A stretch of DNA of 64,000 bases from Bacillota bacterium (GCA_025210655.1 JAOARG010000033.1:1-64000); one strand, 5' to 3'. Shown: positions 27,835 to 36,571, numbered from the stretch's first letter. Translations and numbers: made by a program. The notes: a model not told the origin generated them from the sequence alone.

Positions 27835-27909
27835 GTTAAGCCTTTAGCTACAATATATATTGTAACTAAGGGCTTTAATTTTGTATATGTGTATTTCGAT
27901 TGACGCTTA

Positions 27910-27977
27910 CTTAGTCTGGCCTATCTAGAATCCCTAAATCCATCTGGCCGGACTTAGGTTTTAAAAATTATCTCAGT
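27910..27977. repeat. 68-bp direct repeat, right copy
   Basis: 63 of 68 positions equal the copy at 27069-27136. It starts at the last base of the IS66 right end. One of the differences (GGCCGG for GGCCAG) changes the internal inverted repeat. Confidence 0.9.
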
Positions 27978-28033
27978 TGTTAAACTAATTTTTAGATTAG
28001 CCCTATCTCCCCAAAGAAAATCGGTTAAAACAC

Positions 28034-28078
28034 TCTCTTGACCTTCCGAACTACAACCAATAACCTATGGTCTACGGC
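28034..28078. repeat. CTCTTGACCTTCC plus four CCTAC-like heptads, copy 1
   Basis: CTCTTGACCTTCC is followed by the seven-base units GAACTAC, AACCAAT, AACCTAT and GGTCTAC and then GGC. A second copy with the same order and length is at 31393-31436. The two copies bracket adhE. Confidence 0.6.
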
Positions 28079-28092
28079 CCTCGATAAAACTT

Positions 28093-28110
28093 TCGTTATT
28101 TTTTTAACAA
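28093..28110 (+). promoter_or_regulatory. Rex-like operator 1 upstream of adhE
   Basis: TCGTTA, six bases, TAACAA: one mismatch from the Rex (NADH-sensing repressor) consensus TTGTTA-N6-TAACAA. It lies 6 bp upstream of the adhE -35 box. Confidence 0.5.
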
Positions 28111-28116
28111 AAACTA

Positions 28117-28145
28117 TTGTCATTTTTACTACCTTATGTTATTAT
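28117..28145 (+). promoter_or_regulatory. Candidate adhE promoter
   Basis: TTGTCA at 28117-28122, a 17-bp spacer and TATTAT at 28140-28145. It would give an adhE leader of about 165 nt that includes the second Rex site and a hairpin at 28208-28237. Confidence 0.5.
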
Positions 28146-28252
28146 ACAATTAAGAAATAGATAAAAACACGGTAGAATATGGTTAAAAACCCTATGCAAA
28201 TATATTTAAAGCTATTTCACCTTCGGCGAATAGCTTAATTCTATCAGAATCT

Positions 28253-28270
28253 TTGTTAATTTATTAACAG
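28253..28270 (+). promoter_or_regulatory. Rex operator 2 upstream of adhE
   Basis: TTGTTAA, TTTA, TTAACAG: 17 of 18 positions fit the Rex consensus TTGTTAANNNNTTAACAA. Binding here, 47 bp before the start codon, would block elongation or a second promoter. Rex control of adhE is well established in Clostridia and fits the enzyme's NADH-consuming role. Confidence 0.75.
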
Positions 28271-28316
28271 TTATCTTTAGAAATAATACATTAAAATGGA
28301 AAGAGAGGAATACCTT

Positions 28317-30905
28317 ATGAAAAAAACTACTAGTTTAGACCTACTTACTAAGGAGTTAAACGCAATTAGATCTGCTCAGAAAGAATTCGCAACTTATCCT
28401 CAGGAAAAGGTAGATGAAATTTTTAGACAGGCTGCCCTTGCAGCAAATAATGCCCGTATAGAACTTGCTAAGATGGCTGTTGAGGAAACTCAAATGGGAA
28501 TTATTGAAGATAAAGTAATCAAGAATCACTTTGCATCAGAATATATTTATAACAAATACAAGGATGAAAAAACTTGTGGAATAATTGATGAGGATCCTGC
28601 ATTTGGTATTAAAAAAATAGCTGCTCCTATTGGTGTTATTGCTGCTATAGTACCAACTACAAATCCTACTTCTACTGCTATATTCAAGGCTCTTATAGCT
28701 TTAAAAACTAGAAATGGTATCATCTTCTCTCCACACCCTAGGGCAAAGAAAAGCACCATTGCAGCTGCTAGAATTGTACTTGATGCAGCAGTTAAAGCTG
28801 GGGCACCTAAAGGGATAATTGGTTGGATAGAAGAACCTAGTGTAGAACTTTCAAGTGTAGTTATGAGGGAATCTGACCTTACACTTGCTACTGGAGGTCC
28901 TGGAATGGTTAAGGCGGCTTACTCATCTGGTAAACCTGCAATTGGTGTTGGAGCTGGTAATACACCTGCTATTATTGATGAAACTGCCCATCTTAGAATG
29001 GCTGTAAGTTCAATACTTCAATCAAAGACATTCGACAACGGTGTAATATGTGCATCTGAACAATCAATCATCGTTCTTGATGAGGTTTATAATGAAGTAA
29101 AAAGACTTTTCAAAAGCTCCGGAGCTTACATTTTAAATAAAAAAGAAGTAGAAACAATGAGAAAAATAATCGTTGTTGATGGCCATGTAAACCCTGCTAT
29201 AGTTGGTAAGTCAGCCCATTATATAGCTAATCTTGGTGGTATATCAGTTCCTGAAGATACAAAGGTATTAATCGGTGAAGTAACTTCTGTAGAACTTGAT
29301 GAACCATTTTCATATGAAAAATTATCTCCTGTACTAGGATTCTATAAAGCAAAGACTTTTGATGACGCTCTAGATAAAGCAGCAAGACTTGTTGAGCTAG
29401 GTGGACTTGGACATACCTCTGTTCTATACACAGATCAAATAACTCAAGTAGACCGTATCGAGTCATTTGGAGCTAGAATGAAAACAGGTAGAACTATTGT
29501 AAATATGCCGTCTTCACAGGGAGCAATTGGAGACCTATATAACTTTAAGTTAGCACCTTCTTTAACACTTGGCTGTGGTTCTTGGGGTGGTAACTCAATT
29601 AGTGAAAATGTAGGGGTGAAGCACTTAATGAATGTAAAAACTGTAGCAACTCGTAGGGAAAACATGCTTTGGTATAGGGTACCTGAAAGGGTATATTTTA
29701 AGTCTGGCTGTCTAAGTGTAGCTTTAGATGAACTAAAGGATATGGGAAAGAAAAAAGCATTTATAGTTACAGACAAAGTATTATATGACTTAGGTTTTGC
29801 AGAAACAATCACTAAAAAACTGACTGAACTTGGTATCGACTCTAAGGTATTCTTCGATGTTCAGCCTGATCCAACCTTAGCATCTGCAAGGGCTGGGGCA
29901 AAAGAAATGAAAAACTTCGAGCCTGATACAATTATTTCCATAGGTGGAGGTTCCCCAATGGATGCCGCTAAGATTATGTGGATCCTATATGAACACCCAG
30001 ACGTAGAGTTTGAAGATCTTGCTATGAGATTTATGGACATCAAAAAAAGGGGATTTAAGTTCCCTAAACTTGGTGAAAAAGCCATGATGGTTGCAATACC
30101 AACAACTGCCGGTTCAGGATCTGAGGTGACTCCATTCGCAGTAATTACTGATGAAAAAACTGGAATCAAGTATCCCCTAGCAGATTATGAATTAACTCCA
30201 GACATGGCAATAATAGACCCTGACTTAATGATGAATATGCCAAAGTCCTTAACATCTGCATCGGGTATCGATGTACTGACACACGCTATTGAAGCTTATG
30301 TATCAGTTATGGCATCAGACTTCACAAACGGTCAGGCACTTGAAGCAATAAGACTTGTATTTAAGTATCTTCCAGGATCATATAAGGAAGGGGCAAACAA
30401 TGTTAAGGCAAGGGAAAAAATGGCCCATGCATCAGCACTTGCAGGTATGGCCTTTGCCAACGCATTCCTAGGAGTTTGTCACTCAATGGCCCATAAACTT
30501 GGATCTGAGCACCATATATCCCACGGTGTAGCCAATGCCCTACTTCTTGAAGAAGTAATCAGATTCAATGCTGTTGATAACCCTAGAAAACAAGCAGCAT
30601 TTCCACAATACAAGTATCCAAATGCCAAGTGGAGATACGCAAAAATTGCAGACTTCCTAAAGCTAGGTGGAAAAACAGAAGATGAAAAAGTAGAATTACT
30701 TATAAGTAAAATAAATGAACTAAAAAAAGAAATAGATATCCCTTCTTCAATAAAAGAAGCCGGAGTATCAAGTAAGAAATTCTACGCTTCCCTTGATAGA
30801 ATGAGCGAAATGGCATTTGATGATCAGTGTACAGGAGCAAATCCAAGATACCCATTGATTAGCGAATTAAAAGAAATGTTCATCAACGCTTACGAAGGTA
30901 AATAG
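28317..30905 (+). CDS. adhE: Bifunctional aldehyde-alcohol dehydrogenase AdhE
   Basis: An 862-residue enzyme that reduces acetyl-CoA to acetaldehyde and then to ethanol with NADH. Residues 1-445 are the CoA-acylating aldehyde dehydrogenase (catalytic cysteine in GVICASEQS). Residues 455-862 are an iron-dependent alcohol dehydrogenase with GGGSPMDAAK for NAD and DVLTHAIEAY and GVCHSMAHKLG carrying the iron ligands. The ATG at 28317 has AGAGAGG eight bases before it; the longest frame starts seven codons earlier. Codon use is biased as in a highly expressed gene. AdhE normally assembles into filaments called spirosomes. Two Rex-type sites lie upstream. Confidence 0.96.
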   Translation: MKKTTSLDLLTKELNAIRSAQKEFATYPQEKVDEIFRQAALAANNARIELAKMAVEETQMGIIEDKVIKNHFASEYIYNKYKDEKTCGIIDEDPAFGIKKIAAPIGVIAAIVPTTNPTSTAIFKALIALKTRNGIIFSPHPRAKKSTIAAARIVLDAAVKAGAPKGIIGWIEEPSVELSSVVMRESDLTLATGGPGMVKAAYSSGKPAIGVGAGNTPAIIDETAHLRMAVSSILQSKTFDNGVICASEQSIIVLDEVYNEVKRLFKSSGAYILNKKEVETMRKIIVVDGHVNPAIVGKSAHYIANLGGISVPEDTKVLIGEVTSVELDEPFSYEKLSPVLGFYKAKTFDDALDKAARLVELGGLGHTSVLYTDQITQVDRIESFGARMKTGRTIVNMPSSQGAIGDLYNFKLAPSLTLGCGSWGGNSISENVGVKHLMNVKTVATRRENMLWYRVPERVYFKSGCLSVALDELKDMGKKKAFIVTDKVLYDLGFAETITKKLTELGIDSKVFFDVQPDPTLASARAGAKEMKNFEPDTIISIGGGSPMDAAKIMWILYEHPDVEFEDLAMRFMDIKKRGFKFPKLGEKAMMVAIPTTAGSGSEVTPFAVITDEKTGIKYPLADYELTPDMAIIDPDLMMNMPKSLTSASGIDVLTHAIEAYVSVMASDFTNGQALEAIRLVFKYLPGSYKEGANNVKAREKMAHASALAGMAFANAFLGVCHSMAHKLGSEHHISHGVANALLLEEVIRFNAVDNPRKQAAFPQYKYPNAKWRYAKIADFLKLGGKTEDEKVELLISKINELKKEIDIPSSIKEAGVSSKKFYASLDRMSEMAFDDQCTGANPRYPLISELKEMFINAYEGK

Positions 30906-30956
30906 AAAGCACAACAATTCATATAGATTATAGTTGTCCCCAAAGCAACTAAAGAA

Positions 30957-30991
30957 AAAGCTCAAGAGGTATTAGCTCTTGAGCTTTTCTT
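30957..30991 (+). terminator. Terminator after adhE
   Basis: AAAGCTCAAGAG pairs perfectly with CTCTTGAGCTTT (12 bp), followed by TCTTATT. Confidence 0.9.
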
Positions 30992-31060
30992 ATTAGTATG
31001 ATAATCGGGTTGTCTGATGGTCTGATAGGAAATACTTGCTTTTTCTTGCCTGCCTAATGT

Positions 31061-31230
31061 AGCCTAATGCTACTTTCTATCGCGCCTAACCCCTTATTCT
31101 CAGCTGGCCTAAGGTTGTTTTACAGGACATTTATTTTTCTTTTTGAAAAGTAAATGTCCTTAACAATATTAGGCTAATTGCTAAGCAATGATTCGGCGCA
31201 AACCATGGGAGCTTTAGGCAATATTAGGCA
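31061..31230. repeat. Hairpin-ladder array F (GCCTAA/TTAGGC linkers)
   Basis: Three linkers nest in register: TGCCTAAT (31061) with ATTAGGCA (31223), GCGCCTAA (31082) with TTCGGCGC (31192, one mismatch), and GGCCTAA (31106) with TTAGGC (31169). Side hairpins GTAGC/GCTAC (31069-31083) and ATTGC/GCAAT (31177-31189) lie between them. The apex is a strong stem GGACATTTA/TAAATGTCC (31125-31159). It is shorter than arrays A, B and D and uses a different linker sequence. Confidence 0.72.
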
Positions 31231-31415
31231 GTTAATACCACTCCATATATAATTAATTGCTACACTAAAAGGAGCTACTTCAACTTTGGTCTTAAAATAT
31301 AAAGACCCCAAAACAAGTCTGGCCTGTCAGATAAGTACCGCTAATATATGGCCTGATTTATCCTAAAAGGATGCTTTTAATAGCCACTCAAGCTCTTGAC
31401 CTTCCGACCTACCAC
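31231..31415. other. Intergenic remainder after array F
   Basis: No gene is seen. GGTCTT at 31288 can pair with AAGACC at 31301. AAGTCTGGCC at 31316 repeats a piece of the 68-bp repeat near 27.07 kb and a piece of array E. The heptad repeat starts at its right edge. Confidence 0.4.
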
Positions 31416-31436
31416 CTACGACCTACTAACTACGGC
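31393..31436. repeat. CTCTTGACCTTCC plus four CCTAC heptads, copy 2
   Basis: CTCTTGACCTTCC is followed by GACCTAC, CACCTAC, GACCTAC and TAACTAC (31406-31433) and GGC. The repeat runs into the aminotransferase gene and encodes its last residues (VVSRS) and stop codon. Confidence 0.65.
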
Positions 31437-32579
31437 ACTTTCCATCCTATTAAAAGCCTCTTCCAGTTCCAATACTCCTACTGTACAGGCTATCCTTACG
31501 TAATCATCACAATTCTCACCAAAGGCTATTCCAGGTATAACTAATACCTTTGATTTTTCAAGGAGATATTTACTATACTCCACAGACGACATTCCTGTAC
31601 CCTTAATGTTTACAAATAGGTAGAAGGTTCCTTGAGGTTTTGTTACTGATAATTCAGGTATTTTATTAATTCTTGCATGGGCATACTCTACCCTTTTCTT
31701 GTATTCTTGAGCCATTGGACTTAATATTTTGTCCCTGTTTCTTATCCCATGTATGGCAGCCCTTTGTGACATGGATGGGGCAGAAAAACATATTCCTTCG
31801 TTTATATCCCTGATACAATCAATAATATACTTTTCAGCAATAACATATCCTATTCTCCATCCCGTCATTGCATAATCCTTAGAAAAACTTCCCAAGGTTA
31901 TTGTTCTCTCTTTCATTCCCGGCAATGAGCCAATAGGGAAAAACTTCTCAACAAAGGAAAAACCACTATATACTTCATCAGCAATTACCACTAAATCATA
32001 TTTAATGACAACTTTAGAAATCTCAATAAGGTCTTCCTTTGAAAGACATGCCCCAGTAGGGTTATTAGGTGAGTTTATCACTATTGCCTTTGTCTTCTCT
32101 GTAATAACCTCTTCTAAATTCTCAGCTTTTAACCTAAAGCCATCCTCTTCCTTAGTTTCTACCGTAACAGGCACTCCCCTTACAAGCTCAATTTGATTAT
32201 AATATGGTGTAAAATAAGGCTCTGGTATAATAACCTCATCTCCATCATCAATAATACTCTCAAGAGCAAGATACATACCGTGACAAGCACCAACCACTGA
32301 CATTACTTCACCATCATTTACTCCATACTTATACGAATCATTATAGAAACTTTTAATCTCCTCAATAAGTTCAGGATCACCTGTAGAATCAGCATATCCT
32401 GTACAACCATTTTGGGTATCAATAAATGCTTTTTCTATTATTTCACCATCAGTAACAAAATCCGGATCACCAAGACTTAGATTGATTATATCCGAATACT
32501 TATTTGCCAACTCAACTACTTCTCCCATTGGAGTAGATATACTTTTCTTATATTTATTAGATAAAAATTTTTTACTCAT
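31416..32579 (-). CDS. PLP-dependent class I/II aminotransferase
   Basis: A 387-residue fold-type I aminotransferase. The PLP lysine lies in LGSFSKDYAMTGWRIGYV (about residue 237). Other family motifs are NSPNNPTGACLS, VIADEVYSGF and the arginine in DYVRIACTV that binds the substrate carboxylate. The type is that of aspartate or aromatic aminotransferases; exact specificity cannot be told. It starts 14 bp after the LarA homologue and belongs to its operon. Its last codons lie in the heptad repeat, so the C-terminus may have been altered by that repeat. Confidence 0.9.
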   Translation of the reverse strand: MSKKFLSNKYKKSISTPMGEVVELANKYSDIINLSLGDPDFVTDGEIIEKAFIDTQNGCTGYADSTGDPELIEEIKSFYNDSYKYGVNDGEVMSVVGACHGMYLALESIIDDGDEVIIPEPYFTPYYNQIELVRGVPVTVETKEEDGFRLKAENLEEVITEKTKAIVINSPNNPTGACLSKEDLIEISKVVIKYDLVVIADEVYSGFSFVEKFFPIGSLPGMKERTITLGSFSKDYAMTGWRIGYVIAEKYIIDCIRDINEGICFSAPSMSQRAAIHGIRNRDKILSPMAQEYKKRVEYAHARINKIPELSVTKPQGTFYLFVNIKGTGMSSVEYSKYLLEKSKVLVIPGIAFGENCDDYVRIACTVGVLELEEAFNRMESAVVSRS

Positions 32580-32593
32580 TAAGTCACCACTTT

Positions 32594-33880
32594 CTACAAA
32601 ACTAGAGGAAGAGTACTTCCGCTACTAGGCATTAAATATACTTCATAATCTTCACCAATATTATTCTCAACAATTGATAAGGCCTCTTCAACAGTATCCA
32701 CTACTTTTATTCCACTGCTAGCCAGCTCTTTTTTATTAAGATCAGACACTAGGATAATATTATACTTTTCAGCACTAAGGGCTGTATCAAATCCTATATA
32801 TTTTGCTACTGTAAACTTATCCCTTAGGGATATTTCCCTGTCATAATTATTTTCAAAATCAAGAAGAATATCCTTAAGATCATTTGACCCATAGTCCTCT
32901 TGACACTGACATAGAAGAATTATATAGCCACCATCCTTCACTGCTTCCTTACAATTACTAAGGCCTTTTGTCGCCTGATAGAGATTAATATCCTTAGGAT
33001 AACCTCCAAGGGATCCTACTACTAAATCTGCCTTTTTTTCTATCTCAACTGAATCAAGATCTTCTACTATTTCCATGCCAATATTATGGGCATCAATATA
33101 GTCCCCCGCCACAGCATTAACTATCCTTCCATCAGACCCAATAATTACATTGAATAGAAAAGTTGGATCAACCATCCTTGCAGCTTCGACCATATCAAGA
33201 TGAATAGGATTATTCTCAGCCTTACCACATCCTATATTTGGATTTGAACCACTACCAAGTTCTTCTCCAAGTGCAAGTCCATGGTTGGTCATTATAGATT
33301 CATATCCAGCTATTCCAGGAAGAATTGATTTTCTTCCACCTCCCCATCCAGCAAGATCATGGTATACAACTGCACCAGTTAAAATAATATGATCAGCTTC
33401 CATAGCTGTTTTGCTAATGCTAAGGGGAGTCCCATAAGAAGTAATTCCAATATCCATAAGGTTATCCTTATCAAAGCTATTGTGATCAATTACTTTAAAC
33501 CTATCTTTTAGTTTATCTCCAAGTAAAGAATCATGCTCATCCTTAGACTGCTTCCTATGACTACCAGTAGCACACAAGAAGCAAATATCTTCATCTTTTA
33601 CACCAGCTTTATTTAATCTCTCAACTACATAAGGTAAAAACATCCACATCTTCTGCCATAATCTTGTTACATCCGAAATAACAATACATACCTTTTCACC
33701 TTTATTGACCAATTCTTCAAGTTTCAAAGAATTAATAGGGTTCTCAAGGGCTTCGATAATAATATCCTCTTCAGAATCACCTGAACTTATATATGTAGAT
33801 GATATACTTCCCAATATATTTTTAGATGGTATTAAAAAATCTACCATCTCTTTTCCATATTTCATTTCAACTTTTTTCAT
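32594..33880 (-). CDS. LarA-family nickel-pincer racemase/epimerase homologue
   Basis: A 428-residue protein of the lactate racemase LarA family. ATGSHRKQSKDEH carries the conserved histidines, and GWGGGRKSILPGIAGYESI carries the lysine near residue 185 that holds the nickel-pincer cofactor in LarA. Family members racemise or epimerise 2-hydroxy acids. The cofactor-making genes larB, larC and larE are not in the window. The neighbours, an aminotransferase and an amino-acid-type binding protein, suggest a hydroxy acid linked to an amino acid rather than lactate itself; this is inference. GGAGGT precedes the ATG at 33880. Confidence 0.85.
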   Translation of the reverse strand: MKKVEMKYGKEMVDFLIPSKNILGSISSTYISSGDSEEDIIIEALENPINSLKLEELVNKGEKVCIVISDVTRLWQKMWMFLPYVVERLNKAGVKDEDICFLCATGSHRKQSKDEHDSLLGDKLKDRFKVIDHNSFDKDNLMDIGITSYGTPLSISKTAMEADHIILTGAVVYHDLAGWGGGRKSILPGIAGYESIMTNHGLALGEELGSGSNPNIGCGKAENNPIHLDMVEAARMVDPTFLFNVIIGSDGRIVNAVAGDYIDAHNIGMEIVEDLDSVEIEKKADLVVGSLGGYPKDINLYQATKGLSNCKEAVKDGGYIILLCQCQEDYGSNDLKDILLDFENNYDREISLRDKFTVAKYIGFDTALSAEKYNIILVSDLNKKELASSGIKVVDTVEEALSIVENNIGEDYEVYLMPSSGSTLPLVL

Positions 33881-33904
33881 ATCATGGACCTCCGTAAATA
33901 TAAC

Positions 33905-33932
33905 TTAACCACCCTATCACTAGGGTGGTTAA
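33905..33932 (-). terminator. Intra-operon hairpin between the binding-protein and LarA genes
   Basis: TTAACCACCCTA and TAGGGTGGTTAA form a perfect 12-bp stem with a four-base loop, between the stop of the binding protein and the ribosome binding site of the next gene. The T-run after it is weak, so it probably acts as a partial terminator or an mRNA 3'-end stabiliser. Confidence 0.6.
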
Positions 33933-33936
33933 ATTG

Positions 33937-34755
33937 TTACTCCTGCTCAGCTAACTTAGTAGCATCATCGATAAATTTATCAATAGCACCTTCACTCATT
34001 AACTTATCAAGTGTCACATTAACATCTTCTAACAAATCTTCATTTCCTTTGTTTATAGCTGCTGCAACTCCATCTTCCACTCCGTAAGATATTTCAGGAA
34101 CAAAGAAGTTTGAATTGCTATTTGCATATGCCATTGCAACCGGCTTTACAAGAATGATTCCGTCAACTCTGTTGCTATCAAGTTCAAGAACTAAGTCTGT
34201 GATTTTACTTAGTAGCTTAACCTCAGCACCTTCGATTGACTTTGCAATGTCTTCTTGTATAGTTGCCTTTTGAGCTCCAATCACTAGGCCTTCAATATCT
34301 GCCTTTGTAAGATACTTATCCTTATTCTCTGCTTTAATCAGGATACTTTGCTCAGCATTATAATATGTGTTTGTGAAATCCACGGTTTTAGATCTCTCTT
34401 CAGTAGGAACCATTCCAGCTACAATAATATCAATTTTATCAGCAACTAATGCTGGTAATAAGCCGTCAAATTTCATATCCATGATTTCAAGCTCTACACC
34501 TAAATCATCAGCTATTGCCTTAGCTATATCAATATCGAATCCTACTATAGTATCTTCACCATCAATTACCTTGTGGAATTCATACGGTGGATAATCAGCC
34601 GCAGTACCTAATACCAGCTTTCCACTCTCCTTGATTTTTTCAATTTTAGTAAGAGCTTTTTCCTCCTGTGCACTTCCACTACATCCAGTAAAAGATAAAA
34701 TCATAATGGCAATAAACATTAGCGCCAAGACCTTTTTAAACTTTGAATTTTTCAT
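33937..34755 (-). CDS. Amino-acid-type ABC transporter substrate-binding lipoprotein
   Basis: A 272-residue exported lipoprotein. The signal peptide ends in the lipobox LSFTGC, so the mature protein is lipid-anchored at the cysteine. The rest is a family 3 solute-binding protein: GTAADYPPYEF, GFDIDIAKAIADDLGVELE and VDFTNTYYNAEQSI are typical of polar amino acid binders. The frame starts at a TTG inside the GAGGGGG ribosome binding site, so the ATG at 34755 is taken. No permease or ATPase gene is adjacent; it must share one encoded elsewhere or serve as a receptor. Confidence 0.9.
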   Translation of the reverse strand: MKNSKFKKVLALMFIAIMILSFTGCSGSAQEEKALTKIEKIKESGKLVLGTAADYPPYEFHKVIDGEDTIVGFDIDIAKAIADDLGVELEIMDMKFDGLLPALVADKIDIIVAGMVPTEERSKTVDFTNTYYNAEQSILIKAENKDKYLTKADIEGLVIGAQKATIQEDIAKSIEGAEVKLLSKITDLVLELDSNRVDGIILVKPVAMAYANSNSNFFVPEISYGVEDGVAAAINKGNEDLLEDVNVTLDKLMSEGAIDKFIDDATKLAEQE

Positions 34756-34923
34756 TTTTATTTTCCCCCTCAAGAATATTTATTCATCATTTTGTATCAT
34801 TATACATAGTTATTCATATTTATGCAATAGCTTTTTATAATTTTTTTAAGTAAATCTTAACTTTCTTTTAATCTCTTTCTGATATATTATTTAAAGTACA
34901 TTAATTTTCAGACGGAGGATACC

Positions 34924-35817
34924 ATGAATCTAAGTTTATTAAAATATATTCAAAGCTTCTATCTACCAATCTTTGACCAGATATTCAACTTCATATCATT
35001 TTTAGGTGAAGATATGATATACATTCTGATTACTGCAATAATATACTGGACAATAAACAAGGACCTAGGAAGAAGATTATCAATAATCACACTTGTTTCC
35101 ATACTGTCCAACTTCTTTATAAAAATGTTAATGAAAGTTCCAAGACCAATAGGAATAGAAGGGATAAGATCACAAAGAGTCCATACGGCAGACGGATATG
35201 CATTTCCCAGTGGACACACCCAAACAGCAACATCATACTGGTCTACTTTCCTACTAAAATTATCAAAAGTAAAAGTACACATAGCCTTTAAAATCCTAAT
35301 AGTAGCCTACCTTTTCCTAATAGGATACTCAAGATTATACCTAGGTGTACACTGGCCAACTGATGTATTTGGTGGCTATTTACTCGGAGTGGCATTCTGT
35401 ATAATTGGCTCATTCATATACGATGCAATTAAGGAAGTATTTGAAAATAATAATAAATCCATAGCAAACATAATCACAATGCTAATGCTACCACTATTAA
35501 CAATATTGGCCTTAATATTTAATGATACAAACTCAATGATAAAACTAGCGTCACTTTCATCAGGATTATTCATAGGAATGGTCTTAGAGATGAAAACACT
35601 AAAATACCAAATAGTACACCACAAAGACAAAATGACCAACATCTTCAAAAAGACATTGGTCAACTTAGTTGGAATAATAATGATAGTATTAATAGCATTA
35701 CCCCTTAAATTTATATTCGGTGAATCTATCATACTAAGATATTTTGTTATTGGATTTTCGATTATTTATTTGATACCTCTTTTACTTAAAGGACTATTCA
35801 AAGGAGACTTTGAATAG
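34924..35817 (+). CDS. PAP2-family membrane phosphatase
   Basis: A 297-residue integral membrane lipid phosphatase. The three catalytic motifs are present: KMLMKVPRP, PSGHTQTATSYW and SRLYLGVHWPTDV. There are about six to eight membrane segments. The C-terminal part after residue 180 adds extra hydrophobic helices beyond the core. It would act on phosphatidic acid, undecaprenyl pyrophosphate or a similar substrate. The gene converges on the patatin gene and the two overlap by 20 bp at their 3' ends, so no terminator separates them. Confidence 0.88.
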   Translation: MNLSLLKYIQSFYLPIFDQIFNFISFLGEDMIYILITAIIYWTINKDLGRRLSIITLVSILSNFFIKMLMKVPRPIGIEGIRSQRVHTADGYAFPSGHTQTATSYWSTFLLKLSKVKVHIAFKILIVAYLFLIGYSRLYLGVHWPTDVFGGYLLGVAFCIIGSFIYDAIKEVFENNNKSIANIITMLMLPLLTILALIFNDTNSMIKLASLSSGLFIGMVLEMKTLKYQIVHHKDKMTNIFKKTLVNLVGIIMIVLIALPLKFIFGESIILRYFVIGFSIIYLIPLLLKGLFKGDFE

Positions 35818-36571
35818 TCTTCTTTGCGTAATCATACCCATACTCAAACTTCTCCTTCACAAAATCCCTATCAAAAGTAACCATATGGTATTTTTCAAAT
35901 TTAAAATTTGGTGACAAATCTACTATTTGATTTTCTCTATAATTTTCATATATGTATTCTGGCAATCTAAAATCCTTTATGAAGCTTACTATGTACAATT
36001 TATCAACTTTATTTTCTAGGAAGGGATTCATAAATTCATTGTTAATTATTCCTCCATCAAGATGATAGCCATCATATAGACCTTTTTTCAAATCTTCCTT
36101 AAACATATCGAAAAGTTCTCTTGAATCATAATCCTGCATTTTTTCCTCAGTTACTTCATATCCTGAACGTTTTGGTAGTAGTGTTGTATATACCATTTTT
36201 TCTATTATATCTTCCTTATTTCTCCCCCTCATATTGGGCGAAAGCTCTTTTAATCTTGTGCCTTTTACCTCTGTATAGTTTATATAAAAGTCTTTTTCAT
36301 TTTTTATCTTGTCCATCTTTTTTATGTAATCAAATAAAAAGGAATTGTCTATTGTGCTATCTTCAGTTTTAACATTCACTTGTGTTTTTAGACTCATCCA
36401 GTATTCTTCTAGTTTGTCTTCATTGCCTGAATATATAAAATATCCATTTACTGCTCCAATTGATGTTCCGCATATTACATCCATCTTAATACCTAAATCA
36501 CTTAGGGCACTAATTACACCCGCTTGGTAGGCTCCTTTTCCGCCCCCACCTTGTAAAAATATACCGTTCAT
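35798..36571 (-). CDS. Patatin-like phospholipase
   Basis: A 257-residue lipid acyl hydrolase. GGGGKGAYQAGVI gives the oxyanion hole, GTSIGAVNG holds the nucleophilic serine near residue 38, and DGGIINN supplies the catalytic aspartate near 174. No signal peptide is visible, so it probably acts inside the cell on membrane phospholipids. It is convergent with the PAP2 gene, with overlapping ends. Confidence 0.9.
   Translation of the reverse strand: MNGIFLQGGGGKGAYQAGVISALSDLGIKMDVICGTSIGAVNGYFIYSGNEDKLEEYWMSLKTQVNVKTEDSTIDNSFLFDYIKKMDKIKNEKDFYINYTEVKGTRLKELSPNMRGRNKEDIIEKMVYTTLLPKRSGYEVTEEKMQDYDSRELFDMFKEDLKKGLYDGYHLDGGIINNEFMNPFLENKVDKLYIVSFIKDFRLPEYIYENYRENQIVDLSPNFKFEKYHMVTFDRDFVKEKFEYGYDYAKKTIQSLL

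Larger units (their letters stand above)
27136..27910 (+). mobile_element. IS66-family insertion sequence remnant with internal deletion
   Basis: The ends carry 12-bp perfect inverted repeats (TAAGCGTCAATC at 27138-27149 and its complement at 27898-27909), which match the GTAAGCG-type ends of IS66 elements. Inside are the start of the TnpB-like accessory gene and the end of the TnpC transposase; about 1 kb between them and most of TnpA are absent. No 8-bp target duplication is seen. Instead a 68-bp direct repeat abuts each end. The element cannot move by itself. Confidence 0.85.

Noticed and set aside
27136-27910. Active IS66 element
   Set aside because: Most of TnpA, the end of TnpB and about three quarters of TnpC are missing.
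29444-30169. Minus-strand frames inside adhE
   Set aside because: They are shadows of strongly codon-biased adhE and lack ribosome binding sites.
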